Positions 53,601 through 63,431 are shown, counted from the stretch's first letter. The stretch is DNA of 64,000 nucleotides from Saccharopolyspora aridisoli (GCF_004348445.1 NZ_SMKV01000003.1:1-64000); one strand, 5' to 3'. The notes: a model not told the origin generated them from the sequence alone. Numbers and translations: made by a program.

Positions 53601-54679
53601 ACCTCGTGGTCGACGCGCGCTGGACGCGAACCGATCAGCACGACGGCATCAGTCGTTACGGCGCGAGCCTCATCGAAGCACTGCACCACCTGCATCCCGT
53701 GACGATGCTGATCCACGACGAGCGGCAGCTGGACCTGCTGCCCGACGGGGTCCCGCACGCGTTGATCAACAGCCCCTTCTCGCCGCGCGAGCTGTGGGTC
53801 TCGCGCACCCTGAACCGGTTGGGCGCTGACGTGGTGTTCAGCCCGATGCAGATCATCGGCGGGTTCCGGCGCGACTACCGGCTCGTGCTCACGCTGCACG
53901 ACCTCATCTACTACCGGCACCCGGAGCCGCCGGGGTTCCTGCCGTTGCCGGTCAAGATCGCCTGGCGGCTCTACCACGGGGCGTTCTGGCCGCAGCGCGT
54001 GATGCTCAACCGCGCCGACGCCGTGGTGACCGTCAGCGACACCACCCGCCGGTTGATCGAGCGGTACCGGCTGACGCGCAGGCCGGTCACAGTCGTGCAC
54101 AACGCACCTCAGCCGCAGACGGTTCGGACGTCACCACCGGAACCAGGTGGAGGGCCGCGCGAGCTGGTGTACATGGGTTCGTTCATGCCGTACAAGGACG
54201 TGGAAACGTTGCTGGCGGGCATGGCTTTCCTTCCTGGTCATCGGCTGCACCTGGTCAGCCGGATCGCACCGCGGCGCGAGTCCGAACTGCGTGAGCAGCT
54301 GCCGCCGGGGGCGGACGTGGTGTTCTGGCGGGGGATCGGGGAGGACGAGTACCAGCAGCTGCTGGCTCGGGCGAGCGCGCTGGTCACCGCGTCGCGGGAC
54401 GAGGGTTTCGGGTTGCCGGTCATCGAGGCGATGAACGCGGGGACGCCGGTGGTCTGCAGCGATCTGGAGATCTTCCACGAGGTCACCGGTGGGCACGCGA
54501 AGTTCTTCGAGTCGGGGAGGCCGAAGGAGTTCGCCGATGCCGTGCGGGCGCTGGAGGACGACGACGCCCGCGCTGACCTGGTCGCGGCGGCCCGGACCCA
54601 GGCGGCGAAGTTCACCTGGCAGAACTCCGCCGAACGACTCCTGGACCTGGTGCGTGGCCTGACCAGCCGCGGTCAGTGA
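53597..54679 (+). CDS. GT4 glycosyltransferase, second in operon
   Basis: This 360-residue GT-B enzyme starts MNLVVDARWTRTDQHDGISRYG, the mannosyltransferase-like opening. The donor-binding half contains YMGSFMPYKDVETLLAGM and SRDEGFGLPVIEAMNAGTPVVCSD (E-x7-E). It is coupled to the hydrolase by ATGA. It is only distantly similar to the first glycosyltransferase, so the operon likely adds two different sugars in sequence. Its 3' end overlaps a convergent gene by 7 bp. Confidence 0.85.
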   Translation: MNLVVDARWTRTDQHDGISRYGASLIEALHHLHPVTMLIHDERQLDLLPDGVPHALINSPFSPRELWVSRTLNRLGADVVFSPMQIIGGFRRDYRLVLTLHDLIYYRHPEPPGFLPLPVKIAWRLYHGAFWPQRVMLNRADAVVTVSDTTRRLIERYRLTRRPVTVVHNAPQPQTVRTSPPEPGGGPRELVYMGSFMPYKDVETLLAGMAFLPGHRLHLVSRIAPRRESELREQLPPGADVVFWRGIGEDEYQQLLARASALVTASRDEGFGLPVIEAMNAGTPVVCSDLEIFHEVTGGHAKFFESGRPKEFADAVRALEDDDARADLVAAARTQAAKFTWQNSAERLLDLVRGLTSRGQ

Positions 54680-55089
54680 CTCCAGACCTGGATGGCCCGA
54701 GCCACGTAACCGGCTTGCGGGGTCTGCGAGCCTGATGGGTGGGTGTCGAAATCGGCCTCCTCATCGCAGTGCGGATCCTGGTAGACGGTCACGGGATGGC
54801 CGGTGTTGTTCGCGAAAGACTTCGCCTCCCAGCCGGTTTCGAGGGTGACGCACTGCTCGACCCCGGTGGCCCGCATGGCGAGCTCGGTCGACTGACCGCC
54901 GAAGCCGGTCTCCGGCCAGACGCAGAAAGCCCCTGCGGGGCAAGTGCTCCGGGTCACTTCGGCATCGGCCGGTGGGCCGGCCAGCAGAGCGGCCAGCGAC
55001 AGCACCGCCGTGAGCACCAACCCCAACGCGAGCGACCAGCGGGATCGGAGTCGGCCGTGGGTCGACCGGGGGAGGGCGTAGGAGGACAT
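54673..55089 (-). CDS. Secreted peptidase-inhibitor-like protein (I36 type)
   Basis: This 138-residue protein has a signal peptide (hydrophobic LALGLVLTAVLSLAALLAG, cleavage likely after ADA). The mature beta/gamma-crystallin-like domain starts STCPAGAFCVWPETGFGG. This resembles peptidase inhibitor family I36, known from Streptomyces metalloprotease inhibitors. Four cysteines can form two disulfides. AAGGA lies 10 bp before the ATG at 55089. Confidence 0.75.
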   Translation of the reverse strand: MSSYALPRSTHGRLRSRWSLALGLVLTAVLSLAALLAGPPADAEVTRSTCPAGAFCVWPETGFGGQSTELAMRATGVEQCVTLETGWEAKSFANNTGHPVTVYQDPHCDEEADFDTHPSGSQTPQAGYVARAIQVWSH

Positions 55090-55335
55090 GGCGATAATCC
55101 TTTCGCTGTGGGGGAATTCGCTCGGGTGCGGCATCGATCACCGCGTTGGAGCAAGATTGGCGGTACTGCGGGGGGCGTTTCCAGCGAATTGGCCGGATGC
55201 ACCACCTATGGGTGGTTCCGCAGGCGTGGAGAGACATTCCGGAACGCCCGGAGATCGACTCGCGATCCCTGCCGGATACACCACGATTGAGGTATAAAGT
55301 CCACCACTACCCGTCGGTAATAGCGGAGGTCGGCG

Positions 55336-56988
55336 ATGGCGCTGGACGCTGATGTGATCGTGGTGGGCGCGGGCCTCGCAGGCCTGGTCGCCACCGCGGA
55401 ACTCGCCGATGCCGGTCGCCGCGTGGTGCTCCTCGACCAGGAACCGGAGGCTTCCCTGGGAGGTCAGGCGCACTGGTCCTTCGGCGGGTTGTTCCTGGTG
55501 GACTCCCCGGAGCAGCGCAGGCTCGGCGTGCGCGACTCGCACGACCTCGCCCTCCAAGATTGGATGGGCACCGCGGCCTTCGACCGCGAGGAGGACCACT
55601 GGCCCTGCCGGTGGGCCGAGGCCTACGTCGACTTCGCCTCCGGCGAGAAGCGCGCGTGGCTGACCGCGCAGGGCGTGAAGTTCTTCCCGCTCGTGCAGTG
55701 GGCCGAGCGCGGCGGTTACCTCGCCTACGGCCACGGCAACTCGGTGCCGCGCTTCCACGTCACCTGGGGCACAGGCCCCGGCGTGCTCGAACCGTTCCTC
55801 CGCCGGGTCCGCGAGGCCGCGGCCAAGGGCCTCGTCGACCTGCGGTTCCGGCACCGCGTCACCGAACTGGTCACCACCGGCGGAGCGGTCACCGGTGTGC
55901 GTGGCAAGGTGCTCATCCCCAGCGAAGCCGAACGCGGCCAGCGGAGTCCTCGCAAGACCAAGGCGGAGTTCGAACTCGCCTCGCAGGCGGTGGTCGTCAC
56001 CTCCGGCGGCATCGGCGGAAACCTACCGCTGGTGCGCAAGAACTGGCCGAAGCGCCTGGGCAAGCCGCCGAAGAACATGATCGCCGGAGTTCCCGACCAC
56101 GTCGACGGGCGAATGCTCGAAGTGGTGGCCAAGGCGGGTGGCCGGATCATCAACCCGGACCGGATGTGGCACTACACCGAAGGAATCCGCAACTACGCCC
56201 CGGTGTGGACCAGGCACGGCATCCGCATCCTGCCCGGCCCGTCCTCGCTGTGGCTGGACGCGAACGGCAACCGGCTGCCCGCGCCGCTGTTCCCCGGATT
56301 CGACACCCTGGGAACGCTGGAGCACATCGTGGGCACCGGCCACGACCACACGTGGTTCGTGCTCAACCGGCGCATCATCAGTCGCGAGTTCGCCCTGTCA
56401 GGCTCCGAGCAGAACCCCGACCTCACCGGCCGCAGCGTCCGCCAACTGCTGCAACGCGGCGGCGGTACCACCCCAGGTCCGGTGATGGAGTTCGTCCGGC
56501 GCGGTGAGGACTTCATCGTTCGCAACAGCGTCGCCGCACTGGCCGAGGGGATGAACGAGCTGGGCGGCGGTCACATCGACGCCGCCCAGCTCGAACGCAC
56601 CATCGTCGAGCGGGACCGCCAGGTCGCCTCAGGACTCGGCAAGGACCAGCAGGTCAACGCGATCCGGGAGGCCCGCCGCTACGCGGTGGACCGGCTGATC
56701 CGGGTGGCTGAGCCCCACCGGCTGCTGGACCCGGCGGCCGGGCCCCTCATCGCGGTGAAGCTCAACCTGCTGACCCGCAAGACCCTCGGCGGCCTGGAGA
56801 CCGACCTGGACGGCCGGGTGCTCACCGATGGGGAGACGCCGCTGGACGGGCTCTACGCGGCCGGAGAGGTCGCCGGCTTCGGTGGCGGCGGCGTGCACGG
56901 ATACCGAGCCCTGGAAGGCACCTTCCTCGGTGGCTGCCTGTTCTCGGGCAGGCAGGCCGGAAGGGCCGCAGCTGCGGCGGTGGGTTGA
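55336..56988 (+). CDS. FAD-binding dehydrogenase (3-ketosteroid dehydrogenase-like)
   Basis: This 550-residue flavoprotein has an N-terminal FAD fold (VIVVGAGLAGLVATAELADAG, Gly at 11, 13 and 16) and a C-terminal FAD-contact region (GLYAAGEVAGFGGGGVHGYRALEGTFLGGCLFSGRQAG). It belongs to the fumarate reductase/KstD-related group annotated as FAD-binding dehydrogenase (Rv0785-like). The steroid substrate is not assured. GGAGGT precedes the ATG. It stands alone. Confidence 0.82.
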   Translation: MALDADVIVVGAGLAGLVATAELADAGRRVVLLDQEPEASLGGQAHWSFGGLFLVDSPEQRRLGVRDSHDLALQDWMGTAAFDREEDHWPCRWAEAYVDFASGEKRAWLTAQGVKFFPLVQWAERGGYLAYGHGNSVPRFHVTWGTGPGVLEPFLRRVREAAAKGLVDLRFRHRVTELVTTGGAVTGVRGKVLIPSEAERGQRSPRKTKAEFELASQAVVVTSGGIGGNLPLVRKNWPKRLGKPPKNMIAGVPDHVDGRMLEVVAKAGGRIINPDRMWHYTEGIRNYAPVWTRHGIRILPGPSSLWLDANGNRLPAPLFPGFDTLGTLEHIVGTGHDHTWFVLNRRIISREFALSGSEQNPDLTGRSVRQLLQRGGGTTPGPVMEFVRRGEDFIVRNSVAALAEGMNELGGGHIDAAQLERTIVERDRQVASGLGKDQQVNAIREARRYAVDRLIRVAEPHRLLDPAAGPLIAVKLNLLTRKTLGGLETDLDGRVLTDGETPLDGLYAAGEVAGFGGGGVHGYRALEGTFLGGCLFSGRQAGRAAAAAVG

Positions 56989-56997
56989 AAAAGGGAA

Positions 56998-57360
56998 TCA
57001 GATGAAGCAGCCGCTCACGAACCCGGAAACCTGGCTGCGCTCATCAGTCACGTCGAGCCATTCCGAAACGGCCCGGCCGTCCTCGCAGACAACGGTTTCG
57101 CCGATCACCCTGCGGTGAATCGTCGCGGTGTCCCCGGGATTCCCGATCCCCCGCACCGAACCGGTCGTGCTGGGTTCCGAGCGGATCCGGGTTCCGAAGG
57201 CGAGGAAGTCGGTGGTGTCCTGCTCAGGGACCGCGTGCGCGGCCTGGACCAGGACATCTCTCATTTCGAGGACGATGGTAGCGATGTGAGTTCCGAGCCC
57301 GGAGATGGGCACGATCGCGGCCACCGCCATGCCTAACAGGGCATTCCGAAGCTTGCGCAT
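56998..57360 (-). CDS. Exported SH3-like small protein
   Basis: This 120-residue protein has an N-terminal signal or anchor helix (RNALLGMAVAAIVPISGLG). The C-terminal part fits a bacterial SH3-type fold (GTRIRSEPSTTGSVRGIGNPGD and a SEWLDVTDE segment). Two cysteines (VVCEDG, SGCFI) may pair. It is probably a secreted wall- or ligand-binding module. The ATG at 57360 has GGGGG upstream. It is convergent with the flavoprotein gene, 9 bp away. Confidence 0.65.
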   Translation of the reverse strand: MRKLRNALLGMAVAAIVPISGLGTHIATIVLEMRDVLVQAAHAVPEQDTTDFLAFGTRIRSEPSTTGSVRGIGNPGDTATIHRRVIGETVVCEDGRAVSEWLDVTDERSQVSGFVSGCFI

Positions 57361-57598
57361 CACAACCCCCACTTGGCCCGCCAGTTCGCTTTTCGACCGG
57401 ATTTTCGGCGAAGTTCTGCGTTGGTCGGGACGGTTCCCAGTTTATTGACCAGAACCCGGATCCAGCAGTATCCGATCGGGTAAGACGAATTCGTGCGGGG
57501 CACGCACGAAGACCGGTGACGGGCCGAGGTCGGGAGGCGCTCGGCAACACCTCGGGTGAGTGAGCGGGCGACCAACATCGACGCGGTACGCGACGACG

Positions 57599-57634
57599 AA
57601 GGGCGCCGGCGGATGTCGGTCCGCCGGCGCCCTT
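57599..57634 (-). terminator. actP terminator
   Basis: Arms 57599-57613 and 57620-57634 (AAGGGCGCCGGCGGA and complement) pair perfectly over 15 bp around a 6-base loop, 22 bp after the symporter stop. Confidence 0.88.
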
Positions 57635-57655
57635 CGAACGCGTGTTCCGCGCAGA

Positions 57656-59254
57656 TCAGCCGGTGCGCGAGCCGATTCCCGTGAGGGAGCGGACCTCCAT
57701 CTCGGCCTGACGTTCGACATCCGGCTCCGACTTGCCCACGAAGGTGCCGATGGCGGCGAACAGGAACGAGATCGGGATCGAGACGATGCCCGGGTTCTTC
57801 AGCGGGAAGAACGCGAAGTCCACGCTCGCGATGATCGAATCCGGTGAGCCCGACACGACCGGTGAGAAGAACACCAGCAGCAGGCAGGAGATGAGCCCGC
57901 TGTAGATGCCCCAGAGCGTGCCGGTGGTGTTGAAACGCTTCCAGAACAGCGTGTACAGCAGCGTGGAGAGGTTGGCCGAGGCGGCGAATGCGAACGCCAG
58001 ACCGACCAGGAACGCCACGTTCTGACCCATCACCAGGATGCCGCCGCCGATCGAGACCACGCCGATGACCAGCGCCGTCATGCGTGCCACCCACACCACG
58101 CGGTCGGAATCGACCTCACCGCCGCGCACCACGCTCGCGTACACGTCGTGCGCGAACGACGCCGAGGCGGTCAGCGTCAGGCCCGCGACCACCGCCAGGA
58201 TGGTGGCGAAGGCGACGGCCGAGATGATGCCCAGCAGGACGGTGCCGCCGATCTGGTAGGCCAGCAGCGGTGCCGCCGAGTTCTCCGCACCGGGTGCGGC
58301 CAGGATCGCTTCGCTGCCGACCAGTGCGCTCGCGCCGTAGCCGATGATCAGCGTGCAGAGGTAGAAGATCGCCATCGTCCAGGTCGCCCACACCACCGAA
58401 CGCCGCGCCTCGCGCGCGTTGGGCACGGTGTAGAAGCGCATCAGCACGTGCGGCAGGCCACCGACGCCGAGCACCAGCGCCAGCGACAGCGAGACGAAGT
58501 CCAGCTTGGTCATGTCGGACTCGCCGTACTGCGCACCGGGCGCGAAGATCGCGCGTCCGTGCGGGTTGTTGTCAGCGGCTGTGCGCAGCAGCTCGGACAT
58601 GCTGTAGCCGAACTTGCCGAGCAGGAAGACCGTGATCAGCGCGGCGCACAGCACGAGCATGGCGGCCTTGATGATCTGCACCCACGTGGTGCCTTTCATG
58701 CCGCCGACCAGCACGTAGACCATCATGACGGCGCCGACGCCGACCATCACCAGCACCTGCCCGAACTTGCCGTGCACGTTGAGCAGCAGCGCCACCAGAC
58801 CACCCGCACCGGCGATCTGGGCGATCATGTACATGACCGTGATGGCCAGTGTGGACGTCGCCGCCGCGGCGCGCACCGGGCGCTGCTGCATCCGGAAGCT
58901 GAGCACGTCGCCCATGGTGAAACGGCCGGTGTTGCGGGTGCGTTCGGCCAGCAGCAGCAGGTTGACCAGCCAGGCGACCAGGAAGCCGATGCTGTAGAGG
59001 AATCCGTCGTAGCCGTAGATGGCGATCGCGCCGGCGATGCCCAGGAACGACGCGGCCGACAGGTAGTCACCGGACAGCGCGATGCCGTTCTGCACACCGC
59101 TGAAGGCGCTGCCGGCGACGAAGTAGTCGCTGGCCGTGCCGCGGTTGCTGACGCGGTAGACGATGAACAGCGTGATCAGCACGAACGCCGCGAAGACGCT
59201 GGTGTTGATGACGACGCTGTCTTCGGGGATGACGTGGGGTTGGGCAAGGTTCAT
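57656..59254 (-). CDS. actP: Cation/acetate symporter
   Basis: This 532-residue sodium:solute symporter of about 13 transmembrane segments matches the ActP/YjcG group, which imports acetate and other short carboxylates. Family segments are SDYFVAGSAFSGVQNGIALSGDYLSAASFLG, YVLVGGMKGTTWVQIIKA and VARMTALVIGVVSIGGGI. It overlaps the upstream DUF485 gene by 4 bp (ATGA), the standard arrangement for this pair. Confidence 0.92.
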   Translation of the reverse strand: MNLAQPHVIPEDSVVINTSVFAAFVLITLFIVYRVSNRGTASDYFVAGSAFSGVQNGIALSGDYLSAASFLGIAGAIAIYGYDGFLYSIGFLVAWLVNLLLLAERTRNTGRFTMGDVLSFRMQQRPVRAAAATSTLAITVMYMIAQIAGAGGLVALLLNVHGKFGQVLVMVGVGAVMMVYVLVGGMKGTTWVQIIKAAMLVLCAALITVFLLGKFGYSMSELLRTAADNNPHGRAIFAPGAQYGESDMTKLDFVSLSLALVLGVGGLPHVLMRFYTVPNAREARRSVVWATWTMAIFYLCTLIIGYGASALVGSEAILAAPGAENSAAPLLAYQIGGTVLLGIISAVAFATILAVVAGLTLTASASFAHDVYASVVRGGEVDSDRVVWVARMTALVIGVVSIGGGILVMGQNVAFLVGLAFAFAASANLSTLLYTLFWKRFNTTGTLWGIYSGLISCLLLVFFSPVVSGSPDSIIASVDFAFFPLKNPGIVSIPISFLFAAIGTFVGKSEPDVERQAEMEVRSLTGIGSRTG

Positions 59255-59667
59255 CGGTCGGACTCTCCGGCCTGCTCACGGATCTCGTCGACGCGCGGGT
59301 CGATGTGGCGGCGGGCGAACCTGACGTAGAGGGTGGTCAGCCCGACGGTGGTCACGAACTGCCCGATTCCCAGCAGCAGTCCGACGTTGACGTCGCCCAC
59401 GACGGGCTTCGCCAGCTCCTCCGGGAAGTACGCCGCGGCCACCACGTAGCCCAAGTACCAGATGAGGAAAAACGCCGTCGCGGGGAAAACGAACCATTTG
59501 AGTCGACGGCGGAGGTCGCGAAATTCGGCGCTCTGCTGGATTGCGGTGAAATCGGGCCGGTCGGCGGTTGTGCGAACCGCGCTCTTCTCGATTCCGCCGA
59601 ACGCCGCGCGTTGATTTCCGGGCTCGCGGGGGGAACCGCGCAGCGCGGATTGCGTTGCGTTGCTCAT
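59251..59667 (-). CDS. DUF485 membrane protein, ActP partner
   Basis: This 138-residue protein has a 55-residue hydrophilic lead, then two transmembrane helices (about 58-80 and 91-115) with the family segments FRDLRRRLKWFVFPATAFFLIWY and YVRFARRHIDP. DUF485 (YjcH) proteins accompany acetate symporters and probably assist their assembly. AGGAAGG precedes the ATG at 59667. Confidence 0.88.
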   Translation of the reverse strand: MSNATQSALRGSPREPGNQRAAFGGIEKSAVRTTADRPDFTAIQQSAEFRDLRRRLKWFVFPATAFFLIWYLGYVVAAAYFPEELAKPVVGDVNVGLLLGIGQFVTTVGLTTLYVRFARRHIDPRVDEIREQAGESDR

Positions 59668-60357
59668 GCATCCTTCCTGGGGCTTCAGGGTGTGCCGGCC
59701 GGGGTCGCCGAGCTGGCGGAGGCGGGCAATTCTTACCACTGTTCTACCGCTATCGGCACTGTGGGGCGCACCACCTGCGGTCTTCCATTTCACCCGTCTG
59801 AGCAGGAACGGAGCCGAGGGTCCGCGACGGGTGGACGACTCTCGGTTACTTGCGGGTAAAGCCAGGTCAGAGACCTACCTCCTCAAGATCGAAAGCCGCT
59901 GACCAGGTGTTACAGTCTCTCTCGAGGAAGAGTTCCAGGGTGGTTTTAGCCCGAACGGGTGATATTGCGTGGAGCGATCCCGAACTGCTCGAACACTCGG
60001 CGTGATCTCGCCTGTTTGGCGTAGCACATTGCGAAAAAGCCCCCGGTGCTTTCCCCGCGGCAGGGGCATATAGTGCTTGGGCACTGAGAGGTAGTCGTGC
60101 CACGGGAAGGGTCACGGTTCGATACCAGTGTCCGGAATGTACCGGCCGGGGAAGTCATTGGTGACGCTGAGTATCGTTGAGATCGTGAAGGTAGGGAGTC
60201 TCGCGTTGGTTCGCCGACCCCGCGCCCTCCCGGCATGCCTGCCTTTCACCCCAGACCATCAGCACGACGATTGCGGGACCGCACGCATGCGCCGTTCGCC
60301 TACGCTTTGTTCGACACGCCTGCTTGACCAGCGCGGAGACGCACAGGGAGATCGCTC
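59668..60357. other. Intergenic region between acetate operon and conservon
   Basis: A 690-bp gap between divergent operons. TACGCT (60302-60307) is a likely -10 for the kinase gene. TATCGT (60172-60177) precedes a GTG by 7 bp and opens a 58-codon frame that ends in a GTGA overlap with the kinase; its coding bias is weak. The acetate-side promoter was not pinned down. Confidence 0.45.
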
Positions 60358-63300
60358 GTGAGCGGGGACCGGCGGTCCGCCGGCTTCCTGCAGTGGCGCA
60401 ACTGGTCGCTGCCCACGAAGTTCGCCGCCGTCGTGCTGGTGCCCGTCCTGTTCGCGATCACGCTCGGTGTCGGCCAGATCCAGTGGCAGGTCGACCAGGC
60501 CGATCAGTACGGCCGGGTCGCGCAGGTGCTCGACGCCGAAGACCAGGTGGAGCCGCTGACCAGCGGTCTGCAGCTGGAGCGCAACCACGCCGTGGAGAAC
60601 CTCGTCGGCGACGGCGAGATCAGTGCCTTCACCGAGCAGGTCGGCGCCACCGACAAGGCGGCCGAGAACCTGCGGGGCATCCTCACCGAGAACGACGTCT
60701 ACACCGACGTCGTTCACGAGCGCTTCGCCGAGACCCGCAAGGCGCTGGACGGACTGGCCGCGGTGCGCGCCGGTGTTCAGGCCAGGCGGGTCACCGCCAT
60801 GCAGGCCGTCAGCGCCTACAGCCAGGCCGTGCGCGCGTCGCTCGCGCTGGACCGCGCGCTGACCACAAGCGTCGCCGACCCGCAGATCTCCAGCACCGCG
60901 ACCGCGCTGACCGACCTGCTCAGCCTGACCGAGGAGGTCCGGCTCCAGCAGGCGCTGGTGCTGTCCGGGCTGCGCGACGGCTCGCTGGACGCATCCACGC
61001 TCGACAACCTCTCCGGTTCCCGCGCACGGCTGCTGTCCAAGATCAACGATGCGAGCTCCGGTGTCGCCAAGCACTGGCAGCAGCGCCTGGCGGAGCAGCT
61101 CCAGGTCCCGGCGGTCGTGCAGCGCAACCAGATGCTCGCCGCGATCGTCATGGAGAGCACCGACCGCAAGTCCAGCGGTGGCTTCTCGGTCGAGCGAGAG
61201 GCGTGGAACAGCGCCAGCGACGGCTCCGCGGCGACCATCGAAGGTGGTCGCGGCGAGTTGGCGGCCGAGGTCCGCACCGCCGCGGAGAACTTGGCCGATG
61301 ATGCCAGCGACCGCGCCGGGTGGGACTCGGTGACGCTGCTGGCCTCACTGATCGCCGCCGCCGGCGTGATCATCATGATCACCCGCCAGCTGCTCGGCTC
61401 GCTGCGCGAACTGCGGATCGGCGCGCTGGACGCGGCCGAGTACGACCTGCCCTCGGCGGTCACAGCGGTCCGCCAGGGCAAGGGCGCCGATGCCGAGGTT
61501 CCGCCGCTGCCGATCGACACCACCGAAGAGGTCGGCCAGGTGGCGCGGGCCTTCGACAAGGTCAACCGGCAGGCGCTGCGGCTGGCGGTCGAGCAGGCCG
61601 ACCTGCGCCGCGGCTACAGCGACGCGTTCGTCAGCGTCTCCCGCCGCAGCCAGGCGCTGCTGGAACGCCAGCTGCGCCTGTTCGAGGAGCTGGAGCAAGA
61701 CGAGGAAGACCCCGACCAGCTGTCCAGGCTCTTCCAGCTCGACAACCTCGCGACCCGGATGCGCCGGAACAACGAGAACCTCATGGTGCTCTCCGGCAGC
61801 GACCTGGCCCGCCGCTTCACCCAGCCGACCGAGCTCGCCGACGTGCTGCGCTCGGCGGTCTCCGAGATCGAGCAGTACCCGCGGATCGCGGTGCAGCCGA
61901 CCCCGTCGGTGAAGCTGCGCGGAAACACCGCCAGCGACCTCGTGCGCTTGGTCGCCGAGCTGATGGACAACGGCGCGAACTTCTCCGCGCCGGACACCGT
62001 CGTGACCGTCTCCAGCTATCAGTCCGGCGACGGCACGGTGGTGCTCGACGTCCTCGACAACGGCATCGGCATGGGCGACGACGACCTGGTCTCCGCCAAC
62101 CAGCAGCTCGCCCGCGTCGCCGAGGACGACATCTCGACCTCGCGCCGGATGGGCCTGTTCGTGGCCGGACGTCTGGCCGCGCGGCACGGCATCAGCGTCG
62201 AGCTGCACGGCGGTCCCGACGTCGAGGGCGTGCGCGCCACGGTGCTGGTCCCGGCCGAGCACGTGGTCTCCGCCCAGCCGAGCGGCCAGTCGCAGATGCC
62301 GCCCGCGGCACCGCCCGCGCAGGTCAACGGTCACTCGCTGCCAGGATTGCAGAGTTCGTTCCCGGGTGCGGGTGCGGGATCGCCGCTGCCGCAGCGGGTT
62401 CCCGACCAGCACCGGCCCGAGGACGACGGCTGGCAGACCCACGAACCGGCCTGGGCCCAGAACGACGAACCGAGCTGGGCGCACAGCGACGAGGACTACA
62501 ACGCCAACGCGCCGACCAGCCTGTTCGAGCCGGTCTTCCCCAACGACCAGGCCGAGCGCTCAGGCCAGTTCGACGGGAGCGGCTTCTTCGACTCCGGGTC
62601 CGGCCAGGCCAACGACTTCTTCGCCCCGGCCGGAGGTGAGGACTCGCAGACCAACAGCTTCTTCGGTTCCTCCCTGGACTACGACCAGCCCGCGGCTGGG
62701 GACGAGACCGACGAGCCCGCCGACGAACCGGCCAGGGACGACCTAGCGGGGCAGTGGTTCATGCCCGCGGCGTCGGACTCGATCTCGGAGACCGGTGAGT
62801 TCCGCTGGCCGGAGACCCAGGACGGCGACTCCGCGCTGTTCACCTCCGCGAAGCCGGCCGAGGACGATGAGCCGCAGCTGACCTCCTCCGGTCTGCCGCA
62901 GCGCAAGCCGCGCAACCGGGCGGCAGCCGAGCCCGCCGCCGAGGAAGCCGGGAAGAGCCGCAGCGCTGAGGACATCAGCAAGCAGTTGGCGCACAACGGC
63001 GTCCAGTTCGGTCACACCGACACGAAATCGGCGTTCCAGCCGTGGCCGCCGGACCCGTCGGAGCAGGCTCCCGAACTGCCCCAAGCCCAGCCCTGGATCC
63101 CGCAGACCCCGGAGGCGCAAGCCTGGGACTTCGCCGCTGACAAGGCACGCGAGGCAGCGGAAGCCGCGGCGAACCCGCAGGAGACGTCGTTCACCAGCGC
63201 CGGGCTGCCCCGGCGCAAACCGAAGGCGAACCTGGTTCCGGGAAGCGTGTCCGACCAGTCCGAGCAGCCGAGTCAGCCACGACGGTTCCAGCGCGACCCG

Positions 63301-63375
63301 AACGCGTTGCGCAGCAGGCTGTCCGACTTCCAGGGCGGCGTCAGCCGTGGCCGGCACCGGAGCGACGAGGGCTGA
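60358..63375 (+). CDS. Conservon sensor kinase with NIT domain (CvnA-like)
   Basis: This 1005-residue membrane protein has TM1 (about 22-40), an extracellular nitrate/nitrite-sensing (NIT) helical domain, TM2 (about 325-341), a HAMP-like linker and a C-terminal HATPase (N-box N538, G1 D567NGIG, G2 RRMGLFVAG at 596-604). A disordered tail of roughly 370 residues follows, with LPQRKPR/LPRRKPK motifs. At the dimerisation helix the sequence reads FQLDNLATRMRRN, with N463 where I expect His in this family. It is the first gene of a conservon; the GTG start has GGGAG upstream. Confidence 0.88.
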   Translation: MSGDRRSAGFLQWRNWSLPTKFAAVVLVPVLFAITLGVGQIQWQVDQADQYGRVAQVLDAEDQVEPLTSGLQLERNHAVENLVGDGEISAFTEQVGATDKAAENLRGILTENDVYTDVVHERFAETRKALDGLAAVRAGVQARRVTAMQAVSAYSQAVRASLALDRALTTSVADPQISSTATALTDLLSLTEEVRLQQALVLSGLRDGSLDASTLDNLSGSRARLLSKINDASSGVAKHWQQRLAEQLQVPAVVQRNQMLAAIVMESTDRKSSGGFSVEREAWNSASDGSAATIEGGRGELAAEVRTAAENLADDASDRAGWDSVTLLASLIAAAGVIIMITRQLLGSLRELRIGALDAAEYDLPSAVTAVRQGKGADAEVPPLPIDTTEEVGQVARAFDKVNRQALRLAVEQADLRRGYSDAFVSVSRRSQALLERQLRLFEELEQDEEDPDQLSRLFQLDNLATRMRRNNENLMVLSGSDLARRFTQPTELADVLRSAVSEIEQYPRIAVQPTPSVKLRGNTASDLVRLVAELMDNGANFSAPDTVVTVSSYQSGDGTVVLDVLDNGIGMGDDDLVSANQQLARVAEDDISTSRRMGLFVAGRLAARHGISVELHGGPDVEGVRATVLVPAEHVVSAQPSGQSQMPPAAPPAQVNGHSLPGLQSSFPGAGAGSPLPQRVPDQHRPEDDGWQTHEPAWAQNDEPSWAHSDEDYNANAPTSLFEPVFPNDQAERSGQFDGSGFFDSGSGQANDFFAPAGGEDSQTNSFFGSSLDYDQPAAGDETDEPADEPARDDLAGQWFMPAASDSISETGEFRWPETQDGDSALFTSAKPAEDDEPQLTSSGLPQRKPRNRAAAEPAAEEAGKSRSAEDISKQLAHNGVQFGHTDTKSAFQPWPPDPSEQAPELPQAQPWIPQTPEAQAWDFAADKAREAAEAAANPQETSFTSAGLPRRKPKANLVPGSVSDQSEQPSQPRRFQRDPNALRSRLSDFQGGVSRGRHRSDEG

Positions 63376-63431
63376 GTGGTGGACACACGCGAGAAGACAC
63401 GTGATCATCTCGGCAACGAACAGGAGGTTGC

